A stretch of DNA of 64,000 nt from Trifolium pratense (taxonomy: Eukaryota; Streptophyta; Magnoliopsida; Fabales; Fabaceae). Positions within the stretch are counted from its first letter, which is position 1, and each line of letters starts with the position of its first letter. The notes beneath the pieces were generated by a model, which worked only from the letters and a program-made list of their open reading frames with translations, searched no databases and was not told the origin of the DNA. The DNA lies in NCBI RefSeq assembly GCF_020283565.1, contig NC_060065.1, positions 28,136,409 through 28,200,408 of the forward strand. The letters are read 5' to 3'. Both the position numbers and the translations under genes were made by a program. Of this stretch, positions 25,781 to 37,935 are shown piece after piece.

Positions 25781-27899
25781 TGTAACACCCAAACCCCTTA
25801 ACGCGAATTTATTAAATATAAATAAATAAAACACTTAAGAAAATTCAGGCGTCACATGTTATAATACGAAATCACGGCATAAACGCGTCATGCTAGCACA
25901 GCGGAAATTAAAAACAAATAATTAACATAGTACATATCATACAATATCCAAATTGTTCACACAATATCCTTAGGCTCTAGGCCATATCAACAACAAGGAT
26001 ATTATGTTTACAACAAAAGTAAAGGATTAGCAAGGTCAAATATGCCATCACGGGCTTAATACAATTCAAACGAATAACCCGACCCGGTAAATACCTAATC
26101 AGAGCAATTCTATACAACCCAGTCAAAAGATATACAAAATATATCTAAGGAGTAGTCTAAGCTAAACTCCTCACCAAAAAGAGCACTACCACGAGCACGA
26201 GCAATCCTCTAACTCTGATCGGGATCCTCAACCTGAGAATCTGAACCCCCAACGGTCCAGCACATAACACAAAGCATGAGAGTTAGATCACATAATCAAA
26301 ATACAAGTGCAAGTAAAAGAGTACTTGAACACTTCTTCAATAATCATGCATATATCATACATTCATACATATTCATCAACAAGCTACCATTCAATTATAA
26401 GTATATAAACACATATAATCGAATACTCACACAATCAATTATCACTTATCACAATTAGCCAAGTATGTGTCACATATCACTTATCACATAAATGTACACA
26501 TAACCTAATGCATTCTAATGCGTCAACTTCATGCAATGTCACCCTAGACATATCTAATGCATGTGGTACCGTTTCGTCTTTATTAGAGTATCTCACCTCT
26601 AATATTCGTCTTTATCGGATAAATATAATCTGATATCCGTCTTTATTGGAATATCCAATATACAACAACAATTCATGAATGCATGTATATGTTTTTCATG
26701 AATTCACCAACATTTATTTAGCATAAAGCTCGTCATTTATTATGTGGAACACTATCCAACATACGTCATTATTAAGATTAGCAAAACCTTAATATTCGTC
26801 ATTTACAACTTCATACATGATTAACAATCGTTATAAGCATCAACAAGCATCAACAATCATGTAAGAATACCATTAAACCATGTTACAAGTGTCTAATTAC
26901 ACTTACAATCATCAACAAAAATTGCTGTCACAGAGGCCTTCGCTGAGCGAAAGCTCAGCGAGCCAAAGCGAACAACGCCAGGAAGTCACTGACTCACGGA
27001 GAGCATCGGCGAGCATCAGCGAACTATTCGCTGAGCGAAGGCTCAGCGAGCCTAAGCGAACCACACCAGTGGATCACCTACTCGTGGCGAGCTGTTCGCC
27101 ACACATTCGCTGAGCGAAGGCCTAGCGAGTGCCTCCTGTCAGGACAGTTCAAAACTTGCGTTTTCTACACCAAATCACCCAAAAAATCCCATTTTTCATG
27201 TTATAAATCCCAAAAGAGTTTGTATTCAAGCATAACAAACATGGATAAACACAAAAGGACAGTTCATTTCTTAGATCTACATCATAAACATCGAAAAAGT
27301 AAGGATTGGACACTTTTTCATCAAAACTCTCAAGAACACAAAGTTCTTGAGTTTAATCTTTCATAAAACTCGTTTTTAACCATTATTTTCGTTCATTAAT
27401 CATGTTAAAAGCATGTTAAGCATATTAAGAACCTTAGGAACGATTTCCATCAAGAAAATCCGTTCTAAGCTAAAACGAAAATGGGGTGGAGGAAGTTCGG
27501 GTGAGGAGAAATCGACATTCTCCCCTTCCTCGGGTCACCCACGATTATGGAACCTACTCTCATACCTGGATTCGAAGAAAACACGACGAAGATCTTGAAT
27601 CCCTCCCTTTTCCTCTTGCCCTAGCTCCCAAGCTCTCCTTCTCTTCTCAAGAACCCACAAGAACAAAAGATAATAATGAATTTCTCTCCCAATCATGGCC
27701 ATATGGCGCCCCACACACACACAAGGCTCATTGGGCCTCAAGCCCAGTTGGCTTGGCCCAATAACACGTTAACTCTCACTACTCGCTTAATAACTAAAGT
27801 ACTCGGTAAATAACTCAAGTTATTAACTTAATTAAAATTCTACGTCAATAAAATATTTTAACACATAAAAATTAATAATTTGAAAATTGGGTCGTTACA
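25781..27899 (-). mobile_element. Tekay-like (Ty3 chromovirus) solo LTR, 2.12 kb, minus strand
   Basis: The plus strand reads TGTAACACCC..GGGTCGTTACA; the sense strand is the complement. A perfect 5 bp duplication ATTTG lies at 25776-25780 and 27900-27904. Two further copies, in sense orientation, are at 47731-49871 and 52830-54970. The TGTAACG..GTTACA ends and length fit Tekay-type LTRs. A cluster of TTCGCTGAGCGAA-like palindromes lies at about 26935-27130. Confidence 0.9.
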
Positions 27900-27904
27900 A
27901 TTTG

Positions 27905-29056
27905 CAATTTGTTTGGCTACCACCTTAGATTCAAATTTGTTGACCATTTGCATGATATGAATGCGTGATGTTTATGCATCATTGTTGATTACTTAGGCAA
28001 AGCTTAGGGACTCTTACAAATAGTGACCACATTTTGAATCCGGCCTAACCGTGAGTTCTTGAGCCATACACTGATCTTTTGTTGATTATGAGAATTCCAC
28101 ACTTAGCTATGTCTCTAGAATTTGCGCTTGTTGTCTTTAATTGATTTATTGTTGTGATGCACACACGAGGCAAATTGTTTGATACCTTGAGCCTTTATCA
28201 TTGTTTATCCTTTGCTTAACCCCTTTGAGCTTAAAGAAAAATATTGTGTTTTGTGTTCTTACCCAAGTTTTGAATATCACAATATATATAAAAAATGATG
28301 ATTTTCTTGAAGAATTAGATACTTTTTTAGTGATTGTTGCAAAATGCACGTCACTAAGTTTGGGGTTGCTTTTGGAATTAGCAACAAATAAAGTTTGGGG
28401 TGGGTATACTATAGAATAATGAAGAAAAAAAAAATTATGAAAGAAAAAATTCAAAAGTTCACCAAGAAAAGAAGTAAAAAAAAAATATACAAAAATCATG
28501 GTGATCTTCTTGAAAACAAAAAGAAATTGTGTTTGAAATTGGATAGTTAAATCCAAAAGAAAATGTGAAAAATTGTTCTCTAGTATCAATTCTTGAAAAA
28601 TAGGGTGGGGTGTTATACGTTTATTCAATCTAGTAGTATTTAACTTCAAGTTTTTCTACTCACTTACCAAAATGCCACCATCCACCCTTTATCCAGGCCA
28701 CGTTACAACCGATAAAAGTCCTCTATTAATGTGTGTGCTCATTACATGGTGATTGATTTTTGAGAAGGTTTGCAAATTTATAGTAGACTAGTTATGATGT
28801 GTTGATTGAGTGTATATTACCCTTAAACAGGAGAGTCAGTGAGTGTGTGAAGAGATTAAGTGTGGTCAATTTTTGTTTTGATGCTCTTTGTTTTGCCTAA
28901 ATTTGAAACTATATGCATTTGAATCATGATGAAATTGATCGTTGATATATTGTGTAAGTTGTGATTAACTTCATTGGGTTTGAGTTTGTGTAGCCAAATG
29001 GATTGAGGTAGTGTGTTGTTTTCTAAGAGATTGAGATATTCCTTGAGGACAAGGAA
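27905..29056 (+). other. 3' non-coding part of the tandem LTR element
   Basis: No coding frame of note. Contains 'aagtttgggg' purine phrases (about 28355 and 28390), and ends with 'ttgaggacaaggaa' (29043-29056), a likely polypurine tract directly before LTR2. Confidence 0.6.
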
Positions 29057-29607
29057 TGAAATAAGTTCGTCATTACATGAAAATAAAGACCAATTGCAAG
29101 TGTTTTTAGAAGAATTGTGACCTATTTCATGGAGGAATAATGCACTAGTTTGAGGATATTTGCAAAGGAAGAAAGTAGCTGAAGAATTCAGAAAAATCAA
29201 CCCAAGTCCCTGTTTTCACGCCCAAGGAGAAATTCTTCGTGCCTGGGGCGAAATTCTCCTGCAAAAAATCATCAAGACTGTTGTTTTCACGCCCCAGGCG
29301 AAATTTCTTGTGCCTGGGGCGAAATTTTCATCAGAAAATCATGCCAGCTGCTGTTTTCGTGCCTGGGGCGAAATTTCTGTGCCTGGGGCGAAAATCTTCG
29401 TGCCTGTGGCGAAAATCTCATTTATTGGCCTCCGTTATAAAAGGAAATGGTAGATCTGATACCAGGGATCGAAAAATAGCATCGGAAACATCAATTTTGA
29501 GAACTTTTGAAGATCAAGGAGCTTGGAGACAAGGATTTGAAGGTGGAAACACATCAAGTTCATCTTGTAATCATGCTTTCTTTCATTTCTTTGATTGTAA
29601 TGTCTTT

Positions 29608-30647
29608 TGTTGGGTTTTTGTATATTGGCTACATTTTGCAAAAACATATTTTAGCCAAGTGTTGAGACAAGTGTGCTGACCCCAAGTGTTGTGACAAATG
29701 TTGTGACACTTTGGAACAACACCTGACTCTGTTCTGCGCGCGCCAGCTGGATGTTATTATTTTCTACTCAATCTTTTGAAGATCTGTTTGAAGAATTATG
29801 TCAAGGTTTCTTACAGAGGAAGGCGCACGTGTTTAATGTGTTTCATGAGGCAGCTAAACCCTAGTTTTATTTTCCAAAAGAATTATATTTTTGGAAAATA
29901 TATTTTTGCGGTTTCAAAAATATAACTATTGTTTTCAAAAATATATCACTGCTGCCGCAATTCTAGAAGCCCTAATTTTTCTTGAAGCCCAAGTCGTTCT
30001 ACTACTATAAATACGAAGGCAAGCATATGGTTTCAAGCATCTAAAATCGAGTCTTACAAAGCGTGTGTTTTTAGGGATTTTAGAGTGTTAATTGTGAGCC
30101 TATCTTGTGTCTCATTGATGCAAGCTTAGGACCTGAGTGTTATTGAGTTGTAAGTGTGAACTTCTCCTAAGCTTTGAAGTACGGAGATTGTTCTATTGTG
30201 TTGTGTGGTTTACTCGCAAGCTTTTAAGCAAGAGTGAATCCTAGTTTGTAGGAGTGTGTCTCCAATCGTTGTAATCGTCTGAGTTGAATAGCAGCGCTGT
30301 CTGTGTTGCTAAGGTGGGAATTGGGACGGGGTCTCATATCTAGGAGTTCCTAGGTAGAAGGGTCATTGGGTAGTGATTGAGTGAGAAGTTGTAAACGGGT
30401 GAGTTTAGCTTCGAAGTAATACTGCTGATAGTGGACTTCATTCCTGGATTGGTATCCCCCAGAGTAGGCTTTAGGCTGAACTGGGTTAACAACTCTCGTG
30501 TGTTATTTACTTTACTGTTTGTATTGTTTTATGTTATTTGCTCTGTTTATAGACAAGTGTTGGCGCACTAGTAACAACATCTGTCTACAACAGACAAGTG
30601 TTGCTACACCTTGAGCAACACCTGTCCACTGTGTGCCAGGAATTTCA
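29608..30647 (+). repeat. 5' LTR of the Copia element
   Basis: Contains a TATAAATA box at 30006-30013 that should drive element transcription. An imperfect hairpin GACAAGTGTTGCT..AGCAACACCTGTC lies at 30593-30626 just before the LTR end. Confidence 0.95.
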
Positions 30648-30648
30648 A

Positions 30649-30661
30649 TTGGCATCAGAGC
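30649..30661 (+). other. Primer binding site (initiator tRNA-Met type)
   Basis: TTGGCATCAGAGC starts one base after the LTR. It matches the usual Copia site TGGTATCAGAGC with one change (C for T). Confidence 0.8.
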
Positions 30662-30717
30662 AGGCACCCTGTTCTGAATTTTTAGGGTGAGCTCCAGGGA
30701 AACTTTTTCTGGCAAGG

Positions 30718-33700
30718 ATGGACAAAGAAGGAGGTTTTGTTACCAGACCACCTCTTCTGGTTGGTGCTTCAAACTATGACTATTGGAAGTCCCGCATGAT
30801 GGCCTTTCTAAAACAAATTGATAGCAAGACTTGGAAGGCAGTTCTGAGAGGGTGGACTCCACCTGTGAAGATGGACAAAGATGGCAAACCAACTCTTGAG
30901 TTGAAATCTGCTGAAGAATGGTCCAAAGAAGAGGATGAGCTTGCTCTTGCAAACTCAAAAGCATTATATGCACTATATAATGGTGTTGACAAACACATAT
31001 TCAGACTCATCAAAAAGTGTGTTTGTGCTAAGGAAGCTTGGACAATTCTTGAGACTGTTCATGAAGGTACCTCTAAAGTGAAGTTGTCTAAGCTACAACT
31101 CCTAACAACTAAGTTTGAGAATCTTAGAATGAATGATGATGAAACCATTCAGGATTTTCACATGACCATACTTGACTTTGACAATCAATTTGATGCCTTG
31201 GGTGAAAAGATACCTGAAGAAAAGCTGGTAAGAAAAATGCTCAGGTCTCTACCTAAGAAGTTTGACATGAAAGTCACAGCTATAGAAGAAGCAAAGGATA
31301 TCACAGATATGAAGCTAGATGAACTGGTTGGTTCACTACAAACCTATGAGGTAGCTGCAAATGAAAAGATGGATAAGAAAAACAAAAGTATTGCCTTTGT
31401 TTCAAATGCTGAGGAAGAAGATCAACTGAGTGACACAGAGTCTGAACAAAGCATCTCTGATGCAATGGTTCTTTTGGGAAAACAATTTAATAAAGTACTG
31501 AAGAGAATGGACAAACGCCCTAAGACAGGTGCAGCTGACATTGGGCGCAACACTTACAGGAACTTCAGAAAACCTGTAACAGATGAAAAATCAGCTCCAA
31601 ATAAGGGTGTTCAATGCCATGAATGTGAGGGGTTTGGTCACATTAGAAGTGAATGTGGTACCTTTCTGAAGAAACAAAAGAAGGGGTTAACTGTAACTTG
31701 GTCAGATGAAGATTCTGAAGGAGAAACTGATACTGCAAAGGCTATACATGCATTGACAAGTGTTTGCACATCTGACACTGAATCATGTGAAGAAGAACTG
31801 ACCTTTGATGAACTGGCTGAATCATATAAAAAGCTGTGTCTGAAGAGTGCAGAAGTCTGCAGAGTCTCTGAAGAACAAAAAGAAACAATCACTAAGTTGC
31901 AAACTGAGAGAGCTGATAATATGTCAAGAATCTCTGAATTTAGTACTAAATGGGAAGATAGTTTAAAGATCATTGAGGAACAGAAGGCTACCATCATCAA
32001 CTTAGAAGCTGACAAGATCAAACAACTGACTGAAATAGCCCATCTAAATGAAGAGGTAACTGAATTAAACTCTCATCTTGAGAATTTAAAGAAACATGTT
32101 CTTAGGCTATTCAAAGGAAGTGATCTAGATGAAATCCTGGAAACTCTGCCAGTTCCTAGCAAATCCAAAACTGGTATTGGGTATGAATACAAAAATGTTA
32201 ATAGGATTATGGATTACAACAAAGAGGGGAAATATATGCCTGAGATAAGGAAACAACCACCTCCAAAAATGCATGACAGGATGTCGCCACACCTGTCTCC
32301 TAGACAGCAGAGACAAGTGTTGCCACATGTGGCACCACATCAGCAAAGATGGCAGAGACCTAGGTTTATACCTAGACCAAGAAGCAGGTACCATTCATGG
32401 AGATGTCATCACTGTGGAAGAAAGGGGCACATAAGGCCTTATTGCTACAAACTGTATGGTTATCCAAGTGAAACTCCACAAGAACCTGATCAGTCCATCA
32501 CTAAAACAAAGATGGAATGGAAGCAAAAAGATGATGCAACCAATACCAAGGAGTATACAGCTGAAAGCAGTGGGAAAAGTCTGATTGCCCATACATCTCT
32601 CAGAGCATCATCAAAAGAAGATTGGTACTTTGATAGTGGCTGTTCCAGACACATGACTGGTGTTGAAAAATATTTAAAGGAAGTAAAATCTTATGCCACA
32701 AGTTTTGTGACATTTGGAGATGGAGCAAAGGGGGAAATCAAAGGTATTGGAAGACTTATTGACCATGGTCTACCAAAACTTGAAAATGTTCTCCTTGTAA
32801 AAGGACTAACTGCCAATCTAATCAGTATAAGCCAACTATGTGATCAAGGCATGCAAGTCAACTTTACAAAAAATGAATGTCTTGTTACCAATAATGAAGG
32901 TGACATCCTGATGAAGGGTGTTAGATCGAAGGATAATTGTTACTTGTGGGTTCCTCTTGAAGAAGGTAATGTATCTACATGTCTCTTAACTAAAAATGAA
33001 GAGGTTAAGCTGTGGCATCAAAAATTAGGACACCTTAACCTGAAGAGCATGAAGAGAGTCATATCAGAAGAAGCTGTCAGAGGACTACCTAGCTTACAGA
33101 TACAGGAAGGCAATATCTGTGGTGAATGTCAGATTGGAAAGCAAACCAAAGTGTCGCACCAAAAGTTGCAACACTTGTCCACCTCTAGAGTTCTTGAATT
33201 ACTACATATGGATCTGATGGGGCCCATACAAGTTGAGAGTCTTGGAGGTAAGAAATATGTTCTTGTTATTGTTGATGACTTCTCTAGATATACTTGGGTG
33301 AATTTCATTAGGGAAAAATCTGAGACTTTTGAGGAATTCAAAAATCTTTGTGTACAACTTCAAAAGGAGAAAGACTGTGGTATTGTAAGAATCAGAAGTG
33401 ACCATGGTAAGGAGTTTGAAAACTCTAAATTTGCTGATTTTTGTGCTGCTGAAGGAATAATTCATGAATTCTCTTCACCAATTACACCTCAACAAAATGG
33501 TGTGGTTGAAAGAAAGAATAGAACCTTACAAGAATCTGCTAGAGTAATGTTGCATGCCAAAAATGTTCCTTACAAGTTCTGGGCTGAAGCCATGAATACA
33601 GCATGTTACATTCACAATAGAGTAACATTAAGGAAAGGTACTGCTACAACGTTGTATGAACTATGGAAGAATAGGAAGCCTACTGTGAAGTACTTCCATG

Positions 33701-35661
33701 TGTTTGGGTCAAAATGTTATATTCTGGCAGATAGAGAACCTAGGAGAAAATTGGATCCCAAAAGTGATGAGGGGATATTTTTAGGTTACTCAACCAACAG
33801 CAGAGCGTACAGGGTTTTTAACTCCAGAACAAGAACGATGATGGAATCAATTAATGTTGTTGTTGATGACAGTGATACAACAAATGCAGATCCAGCTGAA
33901 GAGACAGATGTCATAACACCTGTCCCAACACCTGATGATGATCAAACTGAACCTGAACCTGATCAACATTCTGAGTCTACTACAGAGGTTCCTAGACCAA
34001 ACAAGGGACCATCTACTAGAACACAGAAGAATCATCCTCTGGAACTTGTCATTGGAAATCCAAATCAAGGAATTGCAACAAGAAGATCAAAAGAAGCAAT
34101 CTCCAATTCATGTTTCATATCAAAGATTGAACCAAAGAATGTTAAAGAAGCTTTGACTGATGAATACTGGATCAATGCTATGCAGGAGGAACTAACTCAG
34201 TTCAAAAGAAGTGAGGTATGGGATCTGGTACCTAGACCAGATGGTATAAATGTTATTGGTACAAAGTGGGTGTACAAGAACAAAACTGATGAAAATGGTG
34301 ATATTACTAGAAATAAAGCCAGACTTGTAGCACAAGGATACACCCAGATAGAAGGAGTAGATTTTGATGAGACTTTTGCTCCAGTTGCTCGCTTGGAGTC
34401 CATAAGATTACTCTTGGCTGTGGCATGCATTTTAAAATTCAAGCTATATCAAATGGATGTAAAAAGTGCATTCCTAAATGGCTATCTAAATGAAGAGGTA
34501 TATGTTGAGCAACCAAAAGGGTTTGTAGATCCAAGCTTTCCTAACCATGTTTACAAACTAAAGAAAGCACTTTATGGATTGAAACAAGCCCCTAGAGCAT
34601 GGTATGAAAGATTGACTGAATTTCTTGTCAGCCATGGATACAAGAAGGGTGGTAATGATAAAACCCTATTTGTAAGAGAAGAGAAAGGGAAGCTAATGAT
34701 AGCTCAGATATATGTAGATGATATTGTATTTGGTGGAATGTCGCGACAAATGGTGGAACATTTTGTGCATCAAATGCAATCTGAATTTGAAATGAGTCTT
34801 GTAGGTGAGCTAACTTATTTTTTAGGTCTTCAGGTCAAACAAATGGAAGACACCATATTTATCTCTCAAGAAAAATATGCAAGAAACATTGTGAAGAAAT
34901 TTGGTATGGAAGGTGGTAGTCACAAAAGGACACCTGCACCTACACACTTGAAGCTTACCAAAGATGAGAAAGGGGTTGATGTGGATCAAAGTCTCTATAG
35001 AAGTATGATTGGAAGCCTACTATATCTCACAGCTAGCAGGCCGGATATCATGTTTGCAGTTGGAGTTTGTGCTAGATACCAATCTGAACCCAAGATGAGT
35101 CATCTGACTCAAGTAAAGAGGATCTTCAAATATGTCAATGGCACATGTGGCTATGGAATTCTATACTCTCATGGTAATGATTCTACCTTAATTGGATATT
35201 GTGATGCAGATTGGGCTGGAAGTGCTGATGATAGAAAGAGCACCTCCGGTGCATGTTTCTTCTTAGGAAACAATCTAGTATCTTGGTTTAGTAAGAAGCA
35301 AAATAGTGTGTCTCTATCAACAGCTGAGGCAGAATATATAGCAGCTGGGAGTAGTTGCTCTCAATTGTTATGGATGAGACAAATGTTGAAGGAATATAGT
35401 GTGGAGCAAGATGTCATGACACTTTACTGTGACAATCTTAGTGCTATAAACATTTCTAAAAATCCTATTCAACATAGTAGGACTAAGCACATTGATATAC
35501 GTCATCATTTTATAAGGGAGCTTGTAGAAGAAAAAATTGTTACACTTGAGCACATTGCATCGGAAAAACAATTAGCAGACATTTTTACTAAAGCGTTGGA
35601 TGCAAGTCAATTTGAAAATTTAAGAGGCAAACTTGGAATTTGCCTTTTTGAAGACAAATAG
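30718..35661 (+). CDS. Copia gag-pol polyprotein (1647 residues)
   Basis: One uninterrupted frame. Gag with '[17 protein letters not shown]' at the N-terminus, a CCHC zinc knuckle at about 299-312 ([14 protein letters not shown]) and a second at about 562-575 ([14 protein letters not shown]). Protease DSG at about 637. Integrase HHCC zinc finger from about 764 ([18 protein letters not shown]) and catalytic D-D-E at about 829, 894 and 929 ([23 protein letters not shown]). Reverse transcriptase with YVDDIVFG at about 1331; RNase H with DADWAGS at about 1496. The frame ends in TAG at 35659-35661 followed by CAGTTA, a leaky-stop context that would allow extension into the next ORF. A coiled-coil stretch (about 370-465) lies between the knuckles. 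No inactivating change is seen. Confidence 0.97.
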   Translation: MDKEGGFVTRPPLLVGASNYDYWKSRMMAFLKQIDSKTWKAVLRGWTPPVKMDKDGKPTLELKSAEEWSKEEDELALANSKALYALYNGVDKHIFRLIKKCVCAKEAWTILETVHEGTSKVKLSKLQLLTTKFENLRMNDDETIQDFHMTILDFDNQFDALGEKIPEEKLVRKMLRSLPKKFDMKVTAIEEAKDITDMKLDELVGSLQTYEVAANEKMDKKNKSIAFVSNAEEEDQLSDTESEQSISDAMVLLGKQFNKVLKRMDKRPKTGAADIGRNTYRNFRKPVTDEKSAPNKGVQCHECEGFGHIRSECGTFLKKQKKGLTVTWSDEDSEGETDTAKAIHALTSVCTSDTESCEEELTFDELAESYKKLCLKSAEVCRVSEEQKETITKLQTERADNMSRISEFSTKWEDSLKIIEEQKATIINLEADKIKQLTEIAHLNEEVTELNSHLENLKKHVLRLFKGSDLDEILETLPVPSKSKTGIGYEYKNVNRIMDYNKEGKYMPEIRKQPPPKMHDRMSPHLSPRQQRQVLPHVAPHQQRWQRPRFIPRPRSRYHSWRCHHCGRKGHIRPYCYKLYGYPSETPQEPDQSITKTKMEWKQKDDATNTKEYTAESSGKSLIAHTSLRASSKEDWYFDSGCSRHMTGVEKYLKEVKSYATSFVTFGDGAKGEIKGIGRLIDHGLPKLENVLLVKGLTANLISISQLCDQGMQVNFTKNECLVTNNEGDILMKGVRSKDNCYLWVPLEEGNVSTCLLTKNEEVKLWHQKLGHLNLKSMKRVISEEAVRGLPSLQIQEGNICGECQIGKQTKVSHQKLQHLSTSRVLELLHMDLMGPIQVESLGGKKYVLVIVDDFSRYTWVNFIREKSETFEEFKNLCVQLQKEKDCGIVRIRSDHGKEFENSKFADFCAAEGIIHEFSSPITPQQNGVVERKNRTLQESARVMLHAKNVPYKFWAEAMNTACYIHNRVTLRKGTATTLYELWKNRKPTVKYFHVFGSKCYILADREPRRKLDPKSDEGIFLGYSTNSRAYRVFNSRTRTMMESINVVVDDSDTTNADPAEETDVITPVPTPDDDQTEPEPDQHSESTTEVPRPNKGPSTRTQKNHPLELVIGNPNQGIATRRSKEAISNSCFISKIEPKNVKEALTDEYWINAMQEELTQFKRSEVWDLVPRPDGINVIGTKWVYKNKTDENGDITRNKARLVAQGYTQIEGVDFDETFAPVARLESIRLLLAVACILKFKLYQMDVKSAFLNGYLNEEVYVEQPKGFVDPSFPNHVYKLKKALYGLKQAPRAWYERLTEFLVSHGYKKGGNDKTLFVREEKGKLMIAQIYVDDIVFGGMSRQMVEHFVHQMQSEFEMSLVGELTYFLGLQVKQMEDTIFISQEKYARNIVKKFGMEGGSHKRTPAPTHLKLTKDEKGVDVDQSLYRSMIGSLLYLTASRPDIMFAVGVCARYQSEPKMSHLTQVKRIFKYVNGTCGYGILYSHGNDSTLIGYCDADWAGSADDRKSTSGACFFLGNNLVSWFSKKQNSVSLSTAEAEYIAAGSSCSQLLWMRQMLKEYSVEQDVMTLYCDNLSAINISKNPIQHSRTKHIDIRHHFIRELVEEKIVTLEHIASEKQLADIFTKALDASQFENLRGKLGICLFEDK

Positions 35662-35667
35662 CAGTTA
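35659..35667 (+). promoter_or_regulatory. Readthrough stop context TAG-CAG-TTA
   Basis: The amber codon that ends gag-pol is followed by CAGTTA, fitting UAG-CAR-YYA, the context that directs readthrough in tobamoviruses and that was reported for the soybean Copia element SIRE1. The frame stays open from here into the envelope-like ORF, whose first ATG is five codons after the stop. Confidence 0.75.
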
Positions 35668-35676
35668 CAGCAGGCA

Positions 35677-37935
35677 ATGCGTGTAACTACCTCTCATCAC
35701 TTTAAGTTACACGCAAATCAAGGAAGTTCTCATTCAACTTCCCACAACCTCCTTCAACCACAATCATTACTCCTCATTCATTCTCTCTCTCACGCTCAAA
35801 AACTATCCATCTTCCGCATCAACATTTCTCCACCCTTGTCTTTTCTCAGAAAACTTCAATTCCAAATCATGTCGAACTCTGTCAAATCTTCACCAACAAA
35901 GTCAGATGCTACTCCATCACTACAAAAGGTGGTAATCGATGCTGTTCCTCTAACCACCATACCTTCCACAAGTCCAACGATGAGGAGAAAATCAGTTGCG
36001 AAAAAGGAAAAATTATCACGAACGAGCATAAATCCTTCATCTCCCTCCTCTTCAATTAAGAAAACGAAGAAGAAGAGCAAGAAATCGCGAACTGAATCGA
36101 GAAGAAGTTTTACAATGTCTGAACTGCATGTTGATCCACTTCCATCGAGTGGTGTTGCTACTCCTGTCGTAAAAGCTGCAGAGGTTAATGTTGACACATC
36201 TGGTAAGAACTCACTTAATCAAAACTCTGATGCTCCAAATTCTGTTGAAAACCTAGGTTTAGAGAAACCTACTGTGTCTGAAAATTTGGGGAAAAGTGTT
36301 CCTAACTCCCCTGTTGCTGATGATGATAATATTGGTGCTTCTACTGAGACCAATAATCCTGTTGCTAATGAGTCCATTAAGAAAACTGCTCCTGAGACAC
36401 ATGTTGCGCCGAATGTTGCAACACATGGCGCTGCGCCAAATGTGGTGCCAGATGTTACCACATCTTTGGCACAAGAAAACCTTGTGGACTATTCTGAGTC
36501 TGATGAGAGTCCCCCACCAAAGGATACTGATAAAGAAGCTGGTTCTGATAAAGTTGTGAATGAAACTCCTGAGGTGATAATTGTTAATGAAAATGAAACT
36601 ACTGTTAGTGATAAGGCTGTTCCTGCACATTCTGAAGCTAGTGTGGCTAGGAGGACTAGAAGTAGGGCTGGTAAAGCTGTAGAGACTACTAACACACCTG
36701 TCCAAACTCCCAAACCCTCTAAGACTGGAAAGGCTACTGGTAAAAAGCCTGTGTATGGACCTCCAAAACCTGTCAGTAAAGTGGTCCCTAGGTCAGAGAC
36801 CAAGAAAAGAAAAGCTCCTCCAACTAGTGATTCTGATTTTGAACCAGAGACAGATGTTGCTGCATCTGGCAGCACATCTAGGAAAAGTGTAGGAAGGAAG
36901 AAGGTTCCTCAATCTGTTCCATCTGCTCCATTAGATAATGTTTCATTTCATCTGGAAAATGGGTCTGCAAGGTGGAAGTTTGTATATCATAGAAGGTTAG
37001 CTCTGGAAAGAAATTTGAAGGCTGATATTCTTGAATGTCCTAGTGTTGTAGAAGCTCTTGAGTATGCAGGTTTGATGAAAACTGTGGTTGGTTTGGACAA
37101 GTGCTATGACAGGCTTGTGAAGGAATTTTTGATTAATGTGGCTGCAGACTGTAATGATCCAAAAAGCCCTGAATATAGGCAAGTGTTTGTTCGAGGAAAG
37201 TGTGTTCAATTCTCTCCAACTGTGATCAACCAATATTTGCAAAGGGATTCTGATGAAGTGGCTCCTCTGAAAGCCACAGATAATGAAATCTGCAAGGTCC
37301 TCACTGGAGGAAGAGTTAAAGTATGGCCAAGCAAGGCTAAGTTGTCTGCAACTTCCCTCTCTCCATTTTATGCTGTTTTGAATAGGATAGCTGCACACAA
37401 CTGGGTCCCTACAACCCATTCAGGTGATGTGGCCAGAGGATTGGGAAAGTTCATATATGCTGTGGGTACAAAGGCAAAATTTGATTATGGGTCTTATTTC
37501 TTTCAAGAAACTTTAAGCCATGCCCTGACTTATGCTGTTGAGAAGCCAGTGGCTCTCCCCACTCTGCTATGCAATATTATACTTGAACAACACCCAGATA
37601 TACTAAGAAGTTCTGATGTTCCTTGCAAAAGGAAAGGGGTGTTGGTGATTGAGCAGAGGCTGCTGGATGGGACAAATGCTGCAGCAGGTGTTGGCACATC
37701 TGTCCAGGGTGGTGTTCTTTCAAGGAAGCAGATGATTGCAGACTTGACTGAGACCAGCAGAGCACTTGAGGCCAGGAAGCTGAAAATAGACCGTGTGATT
37801 GAGGCACTCAAGGCTGAGGAAGCTACTGAGATGGCTGAGGGTGAGCCAAATGGACAAGAAGAAGAAGAGGCTAGTGAGTCTGAGGATGGTTCTGAGGATG
37901 TGATGGAGGACTCTGATGAAAGTTCTTCAATATAA
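35677..37935 (+). CDS. Envelope-like protein of the SIRE-type Copia element (752 residues)
   Basis: Starts 15 bp after the gag-pol stop, in the same frame. The first ~380 residues are low-complexity, rich in Ser, Pro, Lys and acidic residues, with basic patches (KKTKKKSKKSR). Residues about 420-650 form the globular part shared with plant 'envelope-like' or 'putative plant transposon' proteins (RWKFVYHRRLALERN, VFVRGKCVQFSPTVINQYL). The end is a short predicted coiled coil followed by an acidic tail. I see no convincing transmembrane segment or signal peptide, so a true envelope role is doubtful. Expression may be by readthrough as a Gag-Pol fusion or from its own ATG. Confidence 0.8.
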   Translation: MRVTTSHHFKLHANQGSSHSTSHNLLQPQSLLLIHSLSHAQKLSIFRINISPPLSFLRKLQFQIMSNSVKSSPTKSDATPSLQKVVIDAVPLTTIPSTSPTMRRKSVAKKEKLSRTSINPSSPSSSIKKTKKKSKKSRTESRRSFTMSELHVDPLPSSGVATPVVKAAEVNVDTSGKNSLNQNSDAPNSVENLGLEKPTVSENLGKSVPNSPVADDDNIGASTETNNPVANESIKKTAPETHVAPNVATHGAAPNVVPDVTTSLAQENLVDYSESDESPPPKDTDKEAGSDKVVNETPEVIIVNENETTVSDKAVPAHSEASVARRTRSRAGKAVETTNTPVQTPKPSKTGKATGKKPVYGPPKPVSKVVPRSETKKRKAPPTSDSDFEPETDVAASGSTSRKSVGRKKVPQSVPSAPLDNVSFHLENGSARWKFVYHRRLALERNLKADILECPSVVEALEYAGLMKTVVGLDKCYDRLVKEFLINVAADCNDPKSPEYRQVFVRGKCVQFSPTVINQYLQRDSDEVAPLKATDNEICKVLTGGRVKVWPSKAKLSATSLSPFYAVLNRIAAHNWVPTTHSGDVARGLGKFIYAVGTKAKFDYGSYFFQETLSHALTYAVEKPVALPTLLCNIILEQHPDILRSSDVPCKRKGVLVIEQRLLDGTNAAAGVGTSVQGGVLSRKQMIADLTETSRALEARKLKIDRVIEALKAEEATEMAEGEPNGQEEEEASESEDGSEDVMEDSDESSSI

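Noticed and set aside
28146..28649. 167-residue Phe-rich ORF on the minus strand
   Set aside because: Translation of T-rich non-coding LTR-element sequence; no domain and no copy elsewhere in the same frame.
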